Assembly: GCA_016124385.1 (NCBI GenBank) | Contig: WGNU01000005.1 | Span: 496,001-560,000 of the forward strand | Direction of reading: 5' to 3' | DNA from: Alphaproteobacteria bacterium | GTDB taxonomy: Bacteria > Pseudomonadota > Alphaproteobacteria > Micropepsales > Micropepsaceae | Length of the DNA stretch: 64,000 nucleotides | Shown: positions 12,606-21,729 of the stretch, in pieces | Position numbering within the stretch: position 1 is the stretch's first letter | How the letters are laid out: every line of letters starts with the position of its first letter | Translations under genes and position numbers: made by a program | Notes under the pieces: model-generated | The model's input: only the letters and a program-made list of their open reading frames with translations | Told to the model about the DNA's origin: nothing | The model's database searches: none

Positions 12606-13019
12606 GTGAGAAAAATGCAAACCTCGCTCAATCTCGTCGAGTTGACGGCCGAGATCGTCGGCTCCTATGTCAGCAATAACCGGGTGATGTCTGGTGATCT
12701 GCCAAATCTGATTCAGAAGATCCACGGCACGTTGACTGACCTGCACGGTGGCGTCGTCTCTGCGCCGCCGCAAGTGTTGGCGCCGGCGGTCAATCCTCGC
12801 CGATCTGTCTCGAATGAATACATTGTCTGTCTTGAGGACGGCCTCAAGTTCAAGTCATTGAAACGTCATATTCGCTCGAAGTACAATCTGACGCCGGAAG
12901 AATACCGCCGCAAATGGGACTTGCCGCCCGATTATCCGATGGTCGCGCCCGCTTACGCAAAGGCACGATCGGCCCTTGCGAAGAAGATGGGTCTGGGACA
13001 AAAGTCTCCCAAGGCCTGA
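12606..13019 (+). CDS. MucR/Ros-family transcriptional regulator
   Basis: [62 protein letters not shown]. Confidence 0.93.
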   Translation: MRKMQTSLNLVELTAEIVGSYVSNNRVMSGDLPNLIQKIHGTLTDLHGGVVSAPPQVLAPAVNPRRSVSNEYIVCLEDGLKFKSLKRHIRSKYNLTPEEYRRKWDLPPDYPMVAPAYAKARSALAKKMGLGQKSPKA

Positions 13020-13165
13020 GGGTGGGAGGAAGCGGAGCGGAAGGCGGACGCGCTTGGGGAAGCGGCCGCGGCCCGTTCCGGGACTGAGCGAGCGATTTGA
13101 GCGAGCGGCCGGGGCCATCCTGTCGCTGCGCGCAAGGTAAGCGATTTTAGTCCTCCTGGCGCGAA

Positions 13166-15121
13166 ATGGCCGACGTCGAAACGACGTTCGGGTGTGGGGT
13201 GATGCGGCCGGGTTGGGTGTGGGTGAGCGCATGGCTGTGCGCGGTGGCGGTCGGCATTTTTGCCGCCGTCGGCCCCTGGCTTGACCCCTCGACCGGCGGA
13301 CAGGTCGGCGGTTACCGTCTCGGCGAACACTACGCGATGGAATTGGCGCCGGTGCCGGGCGCGGCGCCCTCGCCCTGCGCGGCCTGCAAGCCGCTCGATG
13401 AATTGCGCGAGGCGTTCGTCCGCCGCACGGAAGGCGCGACGCGCCGCCTGGTAACACTTCGCTCGGCCCTTGAGGAGGCCGAGGCCGCGCAGATTAGCGG
13501 CGTCGCGGTTGCGGCCGGCGATACCTCCACCGTGTCTCTCGCGCACGAGATCAAGGACGCGGAACATTCGCGCGCGGCCGGCCTCGCCGCGATCGAGCGC
13601 CTCGATGTCTGGCGCACGCGCTGTCAGGCCGAGGCGGTGTGCCTTGCCCAGACGGTGGCGCCGGCCGGGCGCGTGTGCGCCGCGCCCGCGAGCCTGGCTG
13701 CCGTCCCCGAGATCCTCTCCCTTGCCGAAAGCGCACGCGCGATCGCCGATCAGTGCAAGGACGCATCCTGCCCGCTCCTTGATTGCCCGAAGGCGAACGC
13801 GGTGCGCGGAGCGCTCGCCGCGCTCGATCAGAGCCTGGTGGCCGAGGCCGGCATCGCCGCGACGCCCGAAGCCGGACCGCTCGAGACGCGCGTGCGCGGC
13901 GAGGTCGAGCGCTCGATCGAGGACATCCGCTATGCCGCGCGCGTGCTGCCCACGCTGTTCGATGATTCCGCCGACACCGCGTCCGACGACATCGCCGCGC
14001 TGGCCCACGAATTGATCCGCACACGGTTGAATTCGATCGCAAGCTTGGAGCGGGCGGCCTCCGGGTTCTCCAGCGATTCCGCGACCGTGGAGCGCCTCTG
14101 GCGGCTCCATGTGCTCAAGCTCGATCTCGCGAGCGTCGAGAACCTCGCGCGCCACGCGCTCGCGAAAGTTTCCGCTGAGCCCGCGGCCGCCGGCTGGATG
14201 CAGCTTGCCGATGATCTGGGCTCGGCGCTGCTCGGTACCGCGCGCCTGCAAACGACACTCGCCGCCGTGCCCGGGCCGGACGAGGAACCCTGCGCGGAAG
14301 GCGCGCCGCTGGCCGAGGCCGCCGCGGCGCTCTCCGCCGCGCTCGCCGGGCTCGATGCCTGCCGCCGGCGCGGGGGCTGCGACGTGCCGATGGCGGCCGA
14401 GCTCCACGCCGGGGCGAAGCCCGAGCCCGCTTCGCTGATGGAGCGGATCGCCGCCGCGCGTGCGGCGCTGCGCGGACTGACGGTCGCGCCCTCGCCCCAG
14501 CACACGCTCACGCTCGGCGAGGAGAAGATCGGCGCGGGCGAGCCCGTCACCGTCGCGCTCGGCACGGCCGGCATGACGTGCTTGCGCGATGCCGCGCCCC
14601 GCATCAGCCTTCGGCGTTGGCGCGCGCAGACGGGCGAAGACCTGACGCTCCGCCCGCTTCCGGTGCCGGGCGAGGAGGGCGCGCGCGCCATGGTCGCGCC
14701 CAGCGCCCCGGGGGTCTATGCGCTTGAGCTGCGCAGCCCGATCGCGCGCGGCGATGAAGTGCTCGCGAGCGGCAAGCTGCAAGTGACCGCCGCCCCACGC
14801 TCTTGCAGCGGTTTCGCCGGCCGCTGGGATCTGGGCGAGAGTGGCCTGCTCGTGCTCCATGTGAACGCTGATCGCGGCCAAGGCGTCCTCAGCGACCAAT
14901 CGGGCCAGATTCAGGCGCTCGTCGCCGGCACGGTGGTGGGCGATGTCTTCCGCGGCGAATGGGGCGATGGCACGGCGCGCGGCGGGCTGCGCCTCGTTCT
15001 GGCCGACGACGGCAAGCATCTCACCGGCACGACGGGCTTGCTGCCGAACGCGATCGCGGGGCTGGGCACGCTTGCCGGCCGCTGCGGCGGGGCGGAGCGG
15101 GCGGCGCTCGGCCGCCCTTAA
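13166..15121 (+). CDS. Hypothetical, probably exported or membrane-anchored Cys-containing helical protein
   Basis: 651 aa; N-terminal hydrophobic segment WVSAWLCAVAVGIFAAVGPW; paired cysteines (CAACKPL, CKDASCPLLDC, CRRRGGC); C-terminal beta-rich GRWDLGESGLLVL module. Confidence 0.65.
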   Translation: MADVETTFGCGVMRPGWVWVSAWLCAVAVGIFAAVGPWLDPSTGGQVGGYRLGEHYAMELAPVPGAAPSPCAACKPLDELREAFVRRTEGATRRLVTLRSALEEAEAAQISGVAVAAGDTSTVSLAHEIKDAEHSRAAGLAAIERLDVWRTRCQAEAVCLAQTVAPAGRVCAAPASLAAVPEILSLAESARAIADQCKDASCPLLDCPKANAVRGALAALDQSLVAEAGIAATPEAGPLETRVRGEVERSIEDIRYAARVLPTLFDDSADTASDDIAALAHELIRTRLNSIASLERAASGFSSDSATVERLWRLHVLKLDLASVENLARHALAKVSAEPAAAGWMQLADDLGSALLGTARLQTTLAAVPGPDEEPCAEGAPLAEAAAALSAALAGLDACRRRGGCDVPMAAELHAGAKPEPASLMERIAAARAALRGLTVAPSPQHTLTLGEEKIGAGEPVTVALGTAGMTCLRDAAPRISLRRWRAQTGEDLTLRPLPVPGEEGARAMVAPSAPGVYALELRSPIARGDEVLASGKLQVTAAPRSCSGFAGRWDLGESGLLVLHVNADRGQGVLSDQSGQIQALVAGTVVGDVFRGEWGDGTARGGLRLVLADDGKHLTGTTGLLPNAIAGLGTLAGRCGGAERAALGRP

Positions 15122-15750
15122 GACTTTACCGAATCCGTAAACGGAGCCGGGCCGTCCAGCGGCTCGATCCGCAGGCTGATCGGCGCCGCCCAGCGCACCC
15201 GCTGGCGATGCAGCGCGCTCTGCCCGGGGGTAAGCGGCACGAGCGTCACGTGATCGCGCCCGCCCGGCACGAGCCGCGCGATCAGCGTGCGCCCATCCGC
15301 CAGCCCTATGATGCAATCCCGGTCGAGCGCTAAGGCGATATCGCCGCGCCGCTGGCCGATCAGGATGTCGCCGGCCGAGAACCGGCCGAGCGGGGCGGAC
15401 AGCGTGACCGCGACCGCGTCCCCACCGGGCAGCGGAAGGCTAAACTCCGCCTGGCTCTCGCGCACGGCAGCGATATCACCCGTGGCGTCCGCCTGGCCCA
15501 GAAAGGCGGGCGGCCGCGCGCCCCCGCCCTCCACGAGATCGGCCGGCAGCACGCCGAGCGCCGAAGCGAACCGCTTCAGCCAATCGGTCGAGACGCTCAT
15601 CACCTCGGTCTCGAGCCGTGAAACCGTCTGCGGCGTCGTGCCCACCATCGCGGCCAGCTGCTGCAGCGTGAGGCCGGCCCGGTGGCGGTAATAGCGGATG
15701 CGGTTGTTCATCACCTCAGGATCCAAAAAACGAGGCGCAGCCTCGTCCAT
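15118..15750 (-). CDS. XRE-family repressor with LexA-like C-terminal fold; candidate RogA-like GTA repressor
   Basis: MNNRIRYYRHRAGLTLQQLAAMVGTTPQTVSRLETEV HTH; C-terminal FSAGDILIGQRRG..GLADGRTLIARLV; divergent from the DnaA-HTH/DUF6456 pair. Confidence 0.8.
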   Translation of the reverse strand: MDEAAPRFLDPEVMNNRIRYYRHRAGLTLQQLAAMVGTTPQTVSRLETEVMSVSTDWLKRFASALGVLPADLVEGGGARPPAFLGQADATGDIAAVRESQAEFSLPLPGGDAVAVTLSAPLGRFSAGDILIGQRRGDIALALDRDCIIGLADGRTLIARLVPGGRDHVTLVPLTPGQSALHRQRVRWAAPISLRIEPLDGPAPFTDSVKS

Positions 15751-15780
15751 TGACACGCGTTGTAGGAAACTTATCCTCGT

Positions 15781-15798
15781 CTTGCGGGATCGTGCAAG
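15781..15798. promoter_or_regulatory. Candidate operator in the divergent intergenic region (CTTGC-N8-GCAAG)
   Basis: CTTGCGGGATCGTGCAAG inverted repeat between the XRE gene and the DnaA-HTH gene; TTGACA (15750)-16 bp-TATCCT (15772) lies just upstream. Confidence 0.35.
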
Positions 15799-15834
15799 GA
15801 TTATAACCGATTTCGTAAATTTTTGGAGGTTTGG

Positions 15835-16224
15835 ATGCGCACCGCCCCGAGACCCTTGCATGCGAGAGGGCTGGCCGAGACGCCCATAGAGCTCGCACTC
15901 CGGCTTGTCGCCTTCATGCTCGACGTGCCGGTGGACGCCATCCGCGCGACGACCCGCTCGCGGGCCGAGGCCGCCTTTGCGCGCCAGCTCGTGATGTATC
16001 TCGCCCATGTGGGCTTCGGCTATTCGCTGAGCGAGGTGGGCGACGCCCTGGGCCGCGACCGCACCACCGTCTCGCACGCGTGCCACCGCGTGGAGGATCT
16101 GCGCGACGACCCGCAGGTCGAGGAAACGCTGGCCGCGCTCGAGCGCGCGCTTCAGGTTCGCTGCGATCGCCGGCTGCGCCGGTACGGACGGCCGCGTCAT
16201 GTCGCAGCGCTCGCCTGTCGTTGA
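15835..16224 (+). CDS. DnaA C-terminal-like helix-turn-helix protein; GafY-like
   Basis: LVMYLAHVGFGYSLSEVGDALGRDRTTVSHACHRVEDLRDD, the DnaA domain IV signature without an AAA+ domain. Confidence 0.8.
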   Translation: MRTAPRPLHARGLAETPIELALRLVAFMLDVPVDAIRATTRSRAEAAFARQLVMYLAHVGFGYSLSEVGDALGRDRTTVSHACHRVEDLRDDPQVEETLAALERALQVRCDRRLRRYGRPRHVAALACR

Positions 16225-16969
16225 TCGCGCGACAGCGCGGCTGTTGGCGGCGCTCTGCGCGCGCGGCGCCGTGCTCCGCGAGACGGCGGACGCGAGCGCG
16301 TTCATCGCCGAAGGAGATGGCGTGCCCCTGCGTCTGCCCGCCCGCCTCGTCGCCGCGCTCGAGCGCCGTGGCTTCTTGACCACCGGGCCGGAGAAGGCAA
16401 CGCGCGTGCCGACGCCCGCCGCCCATCATCTGGCGCGCCGGGCAACGCGCGTGCGCCGCCTCGTGCGCGCGCCCGATGGCACCGAGGTGCCGGTCGAGAT
16501 CGATCTCGCCGAAAGCCCGCTCACCTGGCTGGCGACCCGCAAGGACCGCGACGGCAAGCCGTTCCTCTCGCCAAGCGAGCTTGCGGCGGGCGAGCGGCTG
16601 CGCGCCGATTTCACGCAAGCGGGCTTGTCGCCGCGCGTGACCTCCGATGCCGGCGTTCCCGTCTCGCGCGAGCAGCGCGGCAGCCACGGCGCGGAGATGG
16701 CGCATGTCGCCGCGCTCGATGCCAAGCGCCGCCTCAATCGCGCATTGGCCGTGCTGGGGCCGGGCCTCAGCGATGTCGCGCTCTCGGTCTGCTGCTATTT
16801 GGAAGGCTTGGAGCAGGCCGAGAGCGCGCTCGCCTGGCCGCGCCGGTCGGGCAAGATCGTGCTTAAGATCGCGCTCCGGCTGCTCGCGCGCCACTATGGC
16901 CTTGAGCACGCGCCGCGCGAGCGCGCGCCGATCCGCGCCTGGCGGAGCGAGGGGGGCGATGCCGCCTGA
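16199..16969 (+). CDS. DUF6456 domain protein; GafZ-like
   Basis: 256 aa; SPLTWLATRKDRDGKPFLSPSELAAGERLRADFTQAGLSPRVT..., LSDVALSVCCYLEGLEQAE; 26-nt overlap with the upstream gene. Confidence 0.75.
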   Translation: MSQRSPVVDRATARLLAALCARGAVLRETADASAFIAEGDGVPLRLPARLVAALERRGFLTTGPEKATRVPTPAAHHLARRATRVRRLVRAPDGTEVPVEIDLAESPLTWLATRKDRDGKPFLSPSELAAGERLRADFTQAGLSPRVTSDAGVPVSREQRGSHGAEMAHVAALDAKRRLNRALAVLGPGLSDVALSVCCYLEGLEQAESALAWPRRSGKIVLKIALRLLARHYGLEHAPRERAPIRAWRSEGGDAA

Positions 16970-16972
16970 AGC

Positions 16973-17452
16973 TCAGACGCTCCGCCGACGGATGAGATAT
17001 TTGTGGACGCCCTCCAGCACCGTCACGCGGTCCTGGTTGTGCACGCTCGCCGCCATCTCGATGACGCCGGTCGTTTTCTGCGGCGTCAGCGCCGTGATCT
17101 CGAGCGCGGGGTAGAGCGTGTCGCCCGGAAAGACGCCTTTGAGGAATTTCGCCTGCACCTCGATGAAGCCGATCAGCGCATCGCCGACCATATGCGGGAA
17201 CAGCCCCGCGCCCGCCGCCGTAAAGGCGAGCACCTGCAGCCCGTGCGCGAGCGGGGCTTTGAGCCCCCGCGCCTGGCAATAGGGGTAGTCGTAATGGATC
17301 GGGTGATTGTCGAGGCTGAGCGTCTGGAAGGCCGCGAAATTCGCGTCCCCGATCGTGCGCGAGGGAAGCGGGAAGCGCTCGCCGACCGTGAAATCCTCGA
17401 AAAAGCGCTGCGGCAGCATCTGGTGCTGCGTTGGATCGAAATCGCTGGCCAT
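16973..17452 (-). CDS. MaoC-like (hot-dog) dehydratase
   Basis: FFEDFTVGERFPLPSRTIGDANFAAFQTLSLDNHPIHYDYPYCQARGLKAPLAHGLQVL. Confidence 0.88.
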   Translation of the reverse strand: MASDFDPTQHQMLPQRFFEDFTVGERFPLPSRTIGDANFAAFQTLSLDNHPIHYDYPYCQARGLKAPLAHGLQVLAFTAAGAGLFPHMVGDALIGFIEVQAKFLKGVFPGDTLYPALEITALTPQKTTGVIEMAASVHNQDRVTVLEGVHKYLIRRRSV

Positions 17453-17508
17453 GGCGTCCTCCCTCGTTGGGGCGGACGCTACGCGCGATCGGCGAGCGAG
17501 AGAAGCCT

Positions 17509-17793
17509 CTAGCGGGCGGCGCGCGCGCTCGGCTGCGCGATCTCATCGGCGAGCGCGTTGAGATTCGCGGCGCCGACCGTCACGACCGTGTCGAGCATCG
17601 CGAGCGCGGTTGCGCACAGCTCTGCCTCGCGCGCGCAATAAGCCTCGTCCGGCATCGCATGCGCGCTCGCGCTCTGATAGGGCTCCAGCCGCTCCGGCAG
17701 ATGCAGGTGGCTGAGATCGATGATCCGGTCCTGCGGCGCCATGAAGAAGGACACCACCGTGAGCCAAAACGCCGCTCGTACGCAAAACATCAT
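17509..17793 (-). CDS. Hypothetical protein
   Basis: 94 aa with hydrophobic N-terminus. Confidence 0.45.
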   Translation of the reverse strand: MMFCVRAAFWLTVVSFFMAPQDRIIDLSHLHLPERLEPYQSASAHAMPDEAYCAREAELCATALAMLDTVVTVGAANLNALADEIAQPSARAAR

Positions 17794-17972
17794 CGGACCG
17801 AAACTCGCGAGACCGGGGGAACGCGAGGGCCACCCTAGAGAGGAAGCTTTAGGCCGCCGTTAAGGGACTTGGTTAAGACGCGGCCACCAAACCGCGCAAA
17901 GGCGTGTTTGCCGGTTAAGGTGAATGAAGACCGGCCGCGATTTAACGCATTTGAATTGAATGCGGCCGGTGC

Positions 17973-18962
17973 TCAGTAGGCGGAGGCCGGGAGCAGCCAC
18001 TCGACGCACGCCGCCACCTCGTCCGCCCCGTGCCGGCCCGCGCAATAGGCCGCTTCCGCCGCGCCATGCCGCGCCGCCATGCACTGATTGAGGTTGAGCT
18101 TGGCGAATTTGAAGCATTGCCGGATCGCCTGGTTCTCCATCAGCGAGACGGTGGAGGCGGCGTTCGCGCCGTCCGCGGCGCCGAGCACGATCCGCGCGCC
18201 GAGCACGAGGATGCGGTCGACCGTGAGCGCGGCTTCGCTGGAGCCCGTGCCGAACGGCAGGACGCCGAGGCTGGAGGCGCAGACGCCGCCTTGCGTCGCC
18301 GTGCCCGCATCGGCGCGGCGCTGCATTTCGGTCCAGGCCTCGCGGAACTGCGTGCCGACCGCCTTGATGGCGCCGACGCTCTGCGCCATGCCGTCATGGA
18401 GCGAGGCGAGGCCGTCCTTGGCGCCCGGCAAACGGCGCAGGCTCTCGGGATGCGCGGTGATCGCGGCGAGGAACGCCTCGGTTCCCATCGCGTCCGCGCC
18501 GTCTTTCACGGCATCGCGAAAGCCAGGTGCCTGCGCGGCGAGCATCGCGTGATAGGCGATGAAGCTGGCGGACAGCTCTTCGGCCGACCAGCCGGTGATG
18601 CGCTTGAGCGCGCGCGTGACGTCGCTCGAGGAGCGGATCGGCTTGCGCGTGACCTCGGTCATTGCCGAGGTGAGCGAGGTATAGCGTTCCGCGACGCCCG
18701 AGACGCCCTTGGAGCTGGCGAGCGTCGGCGAGAGCGTGACGGCGGCCGGCACCACGCGGGCGGCCTCGCTCTCGCGCCGCGGCGCGGGCTTGGGATCGAG
18801 CGCGGTGGCGGGATCCGGCAGGGCTTGCGGCGCGGGCGCGGCCGCGATGACGGGCGCCGGGGCCTCGGCCTTCGGTGCCTCGCCGCTCGAGAGCGACATC
18901 GTGCACGCGCCGAGAGACCCGGCGGCGGCGGCGAGGAAGAGAGCCCGAATCATCGAACGCAT
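17973..18962 (-). CDS. Hypothetical lipoprotein
   Basis: MRSMIRALFLAAAAGSLGACTMSL lipobox, 329 aa. Confidence 0.7.
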   Translation of the reverse strand: MRSMIRALFLAAAAGSLGACTMSLSSGEAPKAEAPAPVIAAAPAPQALPDPATALDPKPAPRRESEAARVVPAAVTLSPTLASSKGVSGVAERYTSLTSAMTEVTRKPIRSSSDVTRALKRITGWSAEELSASFIAYHAMLAAQAPGFRDAVKDGADAMGTEAFLAAITAHPESLRRLPGAKDGLASLHDGMAQSVGAIKAVGTQFREAWTEMQRRADAGTATQGGVCASSLGVLPFGTGSSEAALTVDRILVLGARIVLGAADGANAASTVSLMENQAIRQCFKFAKLNLNQCMAARHGAAEAAYCAGRHGADEVAACVEWLLPASAY

Positions 18963-19147
18963 GATGTGCCTTTCAATCGTCGTCAGCCGTATGGAACACG
19001 AAGCCGGGTCGCATCAAGCACTAAGCAATTTCGCGACCAATTTGGAGGCCTGATCCGCGCTGCCAGAAAAGATTCACGGTTCATTAATCCTGTCGGGCCA
19101 GCATCCGCCAAAGCCCCGCTGACACGAGAGCGGCCGGAGCAAGCCCC

Positions 19148-20923
19148 ATGACCCTCGCCCCCGACGGGGTGCCCGTCGCGCGACGCCCGCGCGGCGCGGC
19201 GGCTCAACGTCTGACGTCCCGTTCCGCGACGTCGCATCGCCTGTCCTCCTTTGAGACTGCGCAGGGTCTCGGCGGGCTGATCGGCGTCTTGGTCGCGGCC
19301 GGCTTCATCGTGTGGGTCGGCTGGCCGGACCTCATCGAGGCGATCGCGCTCACCTGGCTGGTCGTGCCGCTGGCGCTTGCGATCGCGGCTAACCGTGCGC
19401 CGCGCTCCCCCTGGCCGCAAGCGCTGTCGGTCCTCAGCGTGAACGGATTGACGATTTTCGTTGCGGCATTTTCAGGAGGCGCGCTCTCGCCCTTCGCGCT
19501 CTGGCTGGTTTTGGCGCCGTTCGAGGCGGCGCTGCGCCGCCACCGCGCGATGGTCTGGCTCGCGATGGGATCGGCGGCGCTGGGCTATGCGGGGCTCCTG
19601 GCGCTGAGCGCGCTGGACGCGCTCCCGCCCTCGCGCCTGACGCCCGCATTCGCCGAGATCCTCTTTGCCGCGCTGCCGCTGCTCGCGATCCTTTACGCGG
19701 GCGCCGCCGCCTTGAGCGCCGACCGCGCCTATCGCGCCGCCGCCCGCGCGGCCGAGGAGGGCGCGGCGCATTACCGCCTGCTCGCTGAGAACGCGGGCGA
19801 CATGATCACGCGTCACCGCGCCGACGGGCGGATCGTTTTCGTCTCGGCCGCCGCGCGCGCGCTCACCGGCTACGCGCCCGAGGATCTCATCGGCCGCGCG
19901 CCGGGCGATCTCGTGCACGGCGAGGATCTCGCCAAGATGGAGACGGCCTTCGCCGAGGCGAGCTATCGCGGCCGCGACGCCGCCGCCGAGATCCGCCTGA
20001 AGCGCGCGGATGGCGAGTATGCTTGGGTGGATCTGCGCTGCCGGCCGACGCGCGAGGGCGGTGAGGCGGGCGCGATCGTCGCCGTCACGCGCGACATCGC
20101 CGAGAGGAAGCGCCACGACGCCGAACTGAAGGCCGCGTGCGACGCGGCCGAGGCGGCCAACCGGGCGAAGTCGCGCTTCCTCGCGAACATGAGCCACGAA
20201 TTGCGCACGCCCCTGAACGCGATCATCGGGTTTTCCGATATGATGCGCCAAGGCATGTTCGGACCCATCGGCCACGCGAAATACGAGGAATATGCTGGGC
20301 TCATCCACGGCTCGGGCGAGCATCTGCTCGCGCTCATCTCCGACATCCTCGACATGTCGAAGGTCGAGGCCGGCAAATACGAATTGCAGAAGGAGCGGGT
20401 CGATCTGGGTGCGCTCATCGCTGAGACGCTGACGATCATGCGCGTGGGCGCGGAGCAGCGGAAGATCCGCCTGCGGACGGAATGGCCCGATGCGCCGCCC
20501 GCGCTTGAGGCCGATCGCCGTGCGCTGAAGCAGATCTTGCTCAACCTCCTCTCGAACGCCGTCAAATTCACGCCCGAGGGCGGCCGCGTGACGGTATCGG
20601 TCGCGCGAAGCGAAAACGGCCTGCGTCTCACCGTCAGCGATACCGGGCGCGGCATTCCCGCGGAGGCGCTCTCGCGCCTCGGCGCCGCGTTCGAACAGGT
20701 GGCCGGCGCCTATACCAGCGGCCAGCCCGGCACGGGGCTCGGCCTTGCGATCGTCAAGGCGCTCACCGGTCTTCACGGCGGCACGATGACGATCGAGAGC
20801 GAATTGGGGCGCGGCACGCGCGTCACGATCGCGCTGCCCGCCGCATGCATCCTGCCGCCAGAGCACGCGCCGGAGGGTGAGAGCAACATCCACTATCTAG
20901 AGCCGCGCCGGGCGAGCGCGTGA
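19148..20923 (+). CDS. Membrane PAS-domain sensor histidine kinase (PleC/DivJ-like architecture)
   Basis: PAS region; RFLANMSHELRTPLNAIIGFSDMMRQGMFG H-box, NLLSNAVKFTPEGG N-box, DTGRGIP, GTGLGLAIVK. Confidence 0.92.
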   Translation: MTLAPDGVPVARRPRGAAAQRLTSRSATSHRLSSFETAQGLGGLIGVLVAAGFIVWVGWPDLIEAIALTWLVVPLALAIAANRAPRSPWPQALSVLSVNGLTIFVAAFSGGALSPFALWLVLAPFEAALRRHRAMVWLAMGSAALGYAGLLALSALDALPPSRLTPAFAEILFAALPLLAILYAGAAALSADRAYRAAARAAEEGAAHYRLLAENAGDMITRHRADGRIVFVSAAARALTGYAPEDLIGRAPGDLVHGEDLAKMETAFAEASYRGRDAAAEIRLKRADGEYAWVDLRCRPTREGGEAGAIVAVTRDIAERKRHDAELKAACDAAEAANRAKSRFLANMSHELRTPLNAIIGFSDMMRQGMFGPIGHAKYEEYAGLIHGSGEHLLALISDILDMSKVEAGKYELQKERVDLGALIAETLTIMRVGAEQRKIRLRTEWPDAPPALEADRRALKQILLNLLSNAVKFTPEGGRVTVSVARSENGLRLTVSDTGRGIPAEALSRLGAAFEQVAGAYTSGQPGTGLGLAIVKALTGLHGGTMTIESELGRGTRVTIALPAACILPPEHAPEGESNIHYLEPRRASA

Positions 20924-21258
20924 GCGAGCCGCGCCTGAAAACCGGCTTCTTCGTCGCCGCCCATATCCGCCGCTGCGAAGGAGAGGGCATTGCCGCGATG
21001 CTCGTGCGCCGGGGCGCGGAGGAAGCGGGCGACCTCCTCATCAAGCTGAACTACCTCGATGGCCGTGCGCTCGTCTTTACACGGACGACCCTGGGCGACG
21101 GCACGCGCGCCTGGATGCGCGCGCCCGCGCCCGATCCCGTTGCGGAGGCGGACGCCGATGCCTACATCCAGCGCCGGCTGAAACAGGACCCCGACATCTG
21201 GATCCTCGAGATCGAGGACCGCCACGGCCGCCACCTCTTGGACGACAAGGTGGTGTGA
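20920..21258 (+). CDS. DUF1491 family protein
   Basis: RLKTGFFVAAHIRRCEGEGIAAMLVRRGAEEAGDLLIKLN...DPDIWILEIEDRHGRHLLDDKVV; ATGA overlap with the kinase. Confidence 0.85.
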   Translation: MSEPRLKTGFFVAAHIRRCEGEGIAAMLVRRGAEEAGDLLIKLNYLDGRALVFTRTTLGDGTRAWMRAPAPDPVAEADADAYIQRRLKQDPDIWILEIEDRHGRHLLDDKVV

Positions 21259-21269
21259 GGCTCATCCCT

Positions 21270-21729
21270 CATGGCCCGCGAAGGCGGTACCTCCTTGTCC
21301 CCCAATGTCATGGTCCGCGAAGGCGGTACCTCCTAGTCCCCCGGTGTCATGGTCCGCGAAGGCGATACCTCCTCCTTGCCCCCAATTGTCATGGTCCGCG
21401 AAGGCGGTACCTCCTAGTCCCCCGGTGTCATGGTCCGCGAAGGCGATACCTCCTCCTTGCCCCCAATTGTCATGGTCCGCGAAGGCGGACCATCCATGCC
21501 TTGGACGAATCGCGGGAAACGCCGCCAAGCCATGGACCCTCCGCCTTCGCGGAGGGTGACAAGAAAGAAGTGGGGGCGGAGCCTTGTGTCGTCCCCCCAA
21601 TTGTCATGGTCCGCGAAGGCGGACCATCCATGCCTTGGACGAATCGCGGAAACGCCGCCAAGCCATGGACCCTCCGCCTTCGCGGAGGGTGACAAGGAGG
21701 GGTGAAGGCGGACCATCCACGCCTTGGCC
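21270..21729. repeat. Nested tandem array of palindromic class 2 repeat (GTCATGGTCCGC-NNNN-GCGG...)
   Basis: CATGG unit starts at 21270, 21309, 21348, 21390, 21429, 21471, 21605; periods 39/39/42/39/42/134, giving an 81-bp superperiod. Confidence 0.9.

Noticed and set aside
12953-15316. 787-aa minus-strand ORF opposite the 651-aa protein
   Set aside because: Low-complexity Arg/Ala/Gly composition typical of antisense frames in high-GC DNA.
21255-21729. Tandem array resembling a CRISPR and its long ORFs on both strands (e.g. MRLIPHGPRRRYLLVPQCHGPRRRYLL...)
   Set aside because: The spacers themselves are repeated (two alternating sequences), there is no leader or cas gene, and the repeated peptides arise because periods of 39/42 bp are multiples of three without stop codons. 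Treated as a DNA repeat, not a CRISPR or protein.
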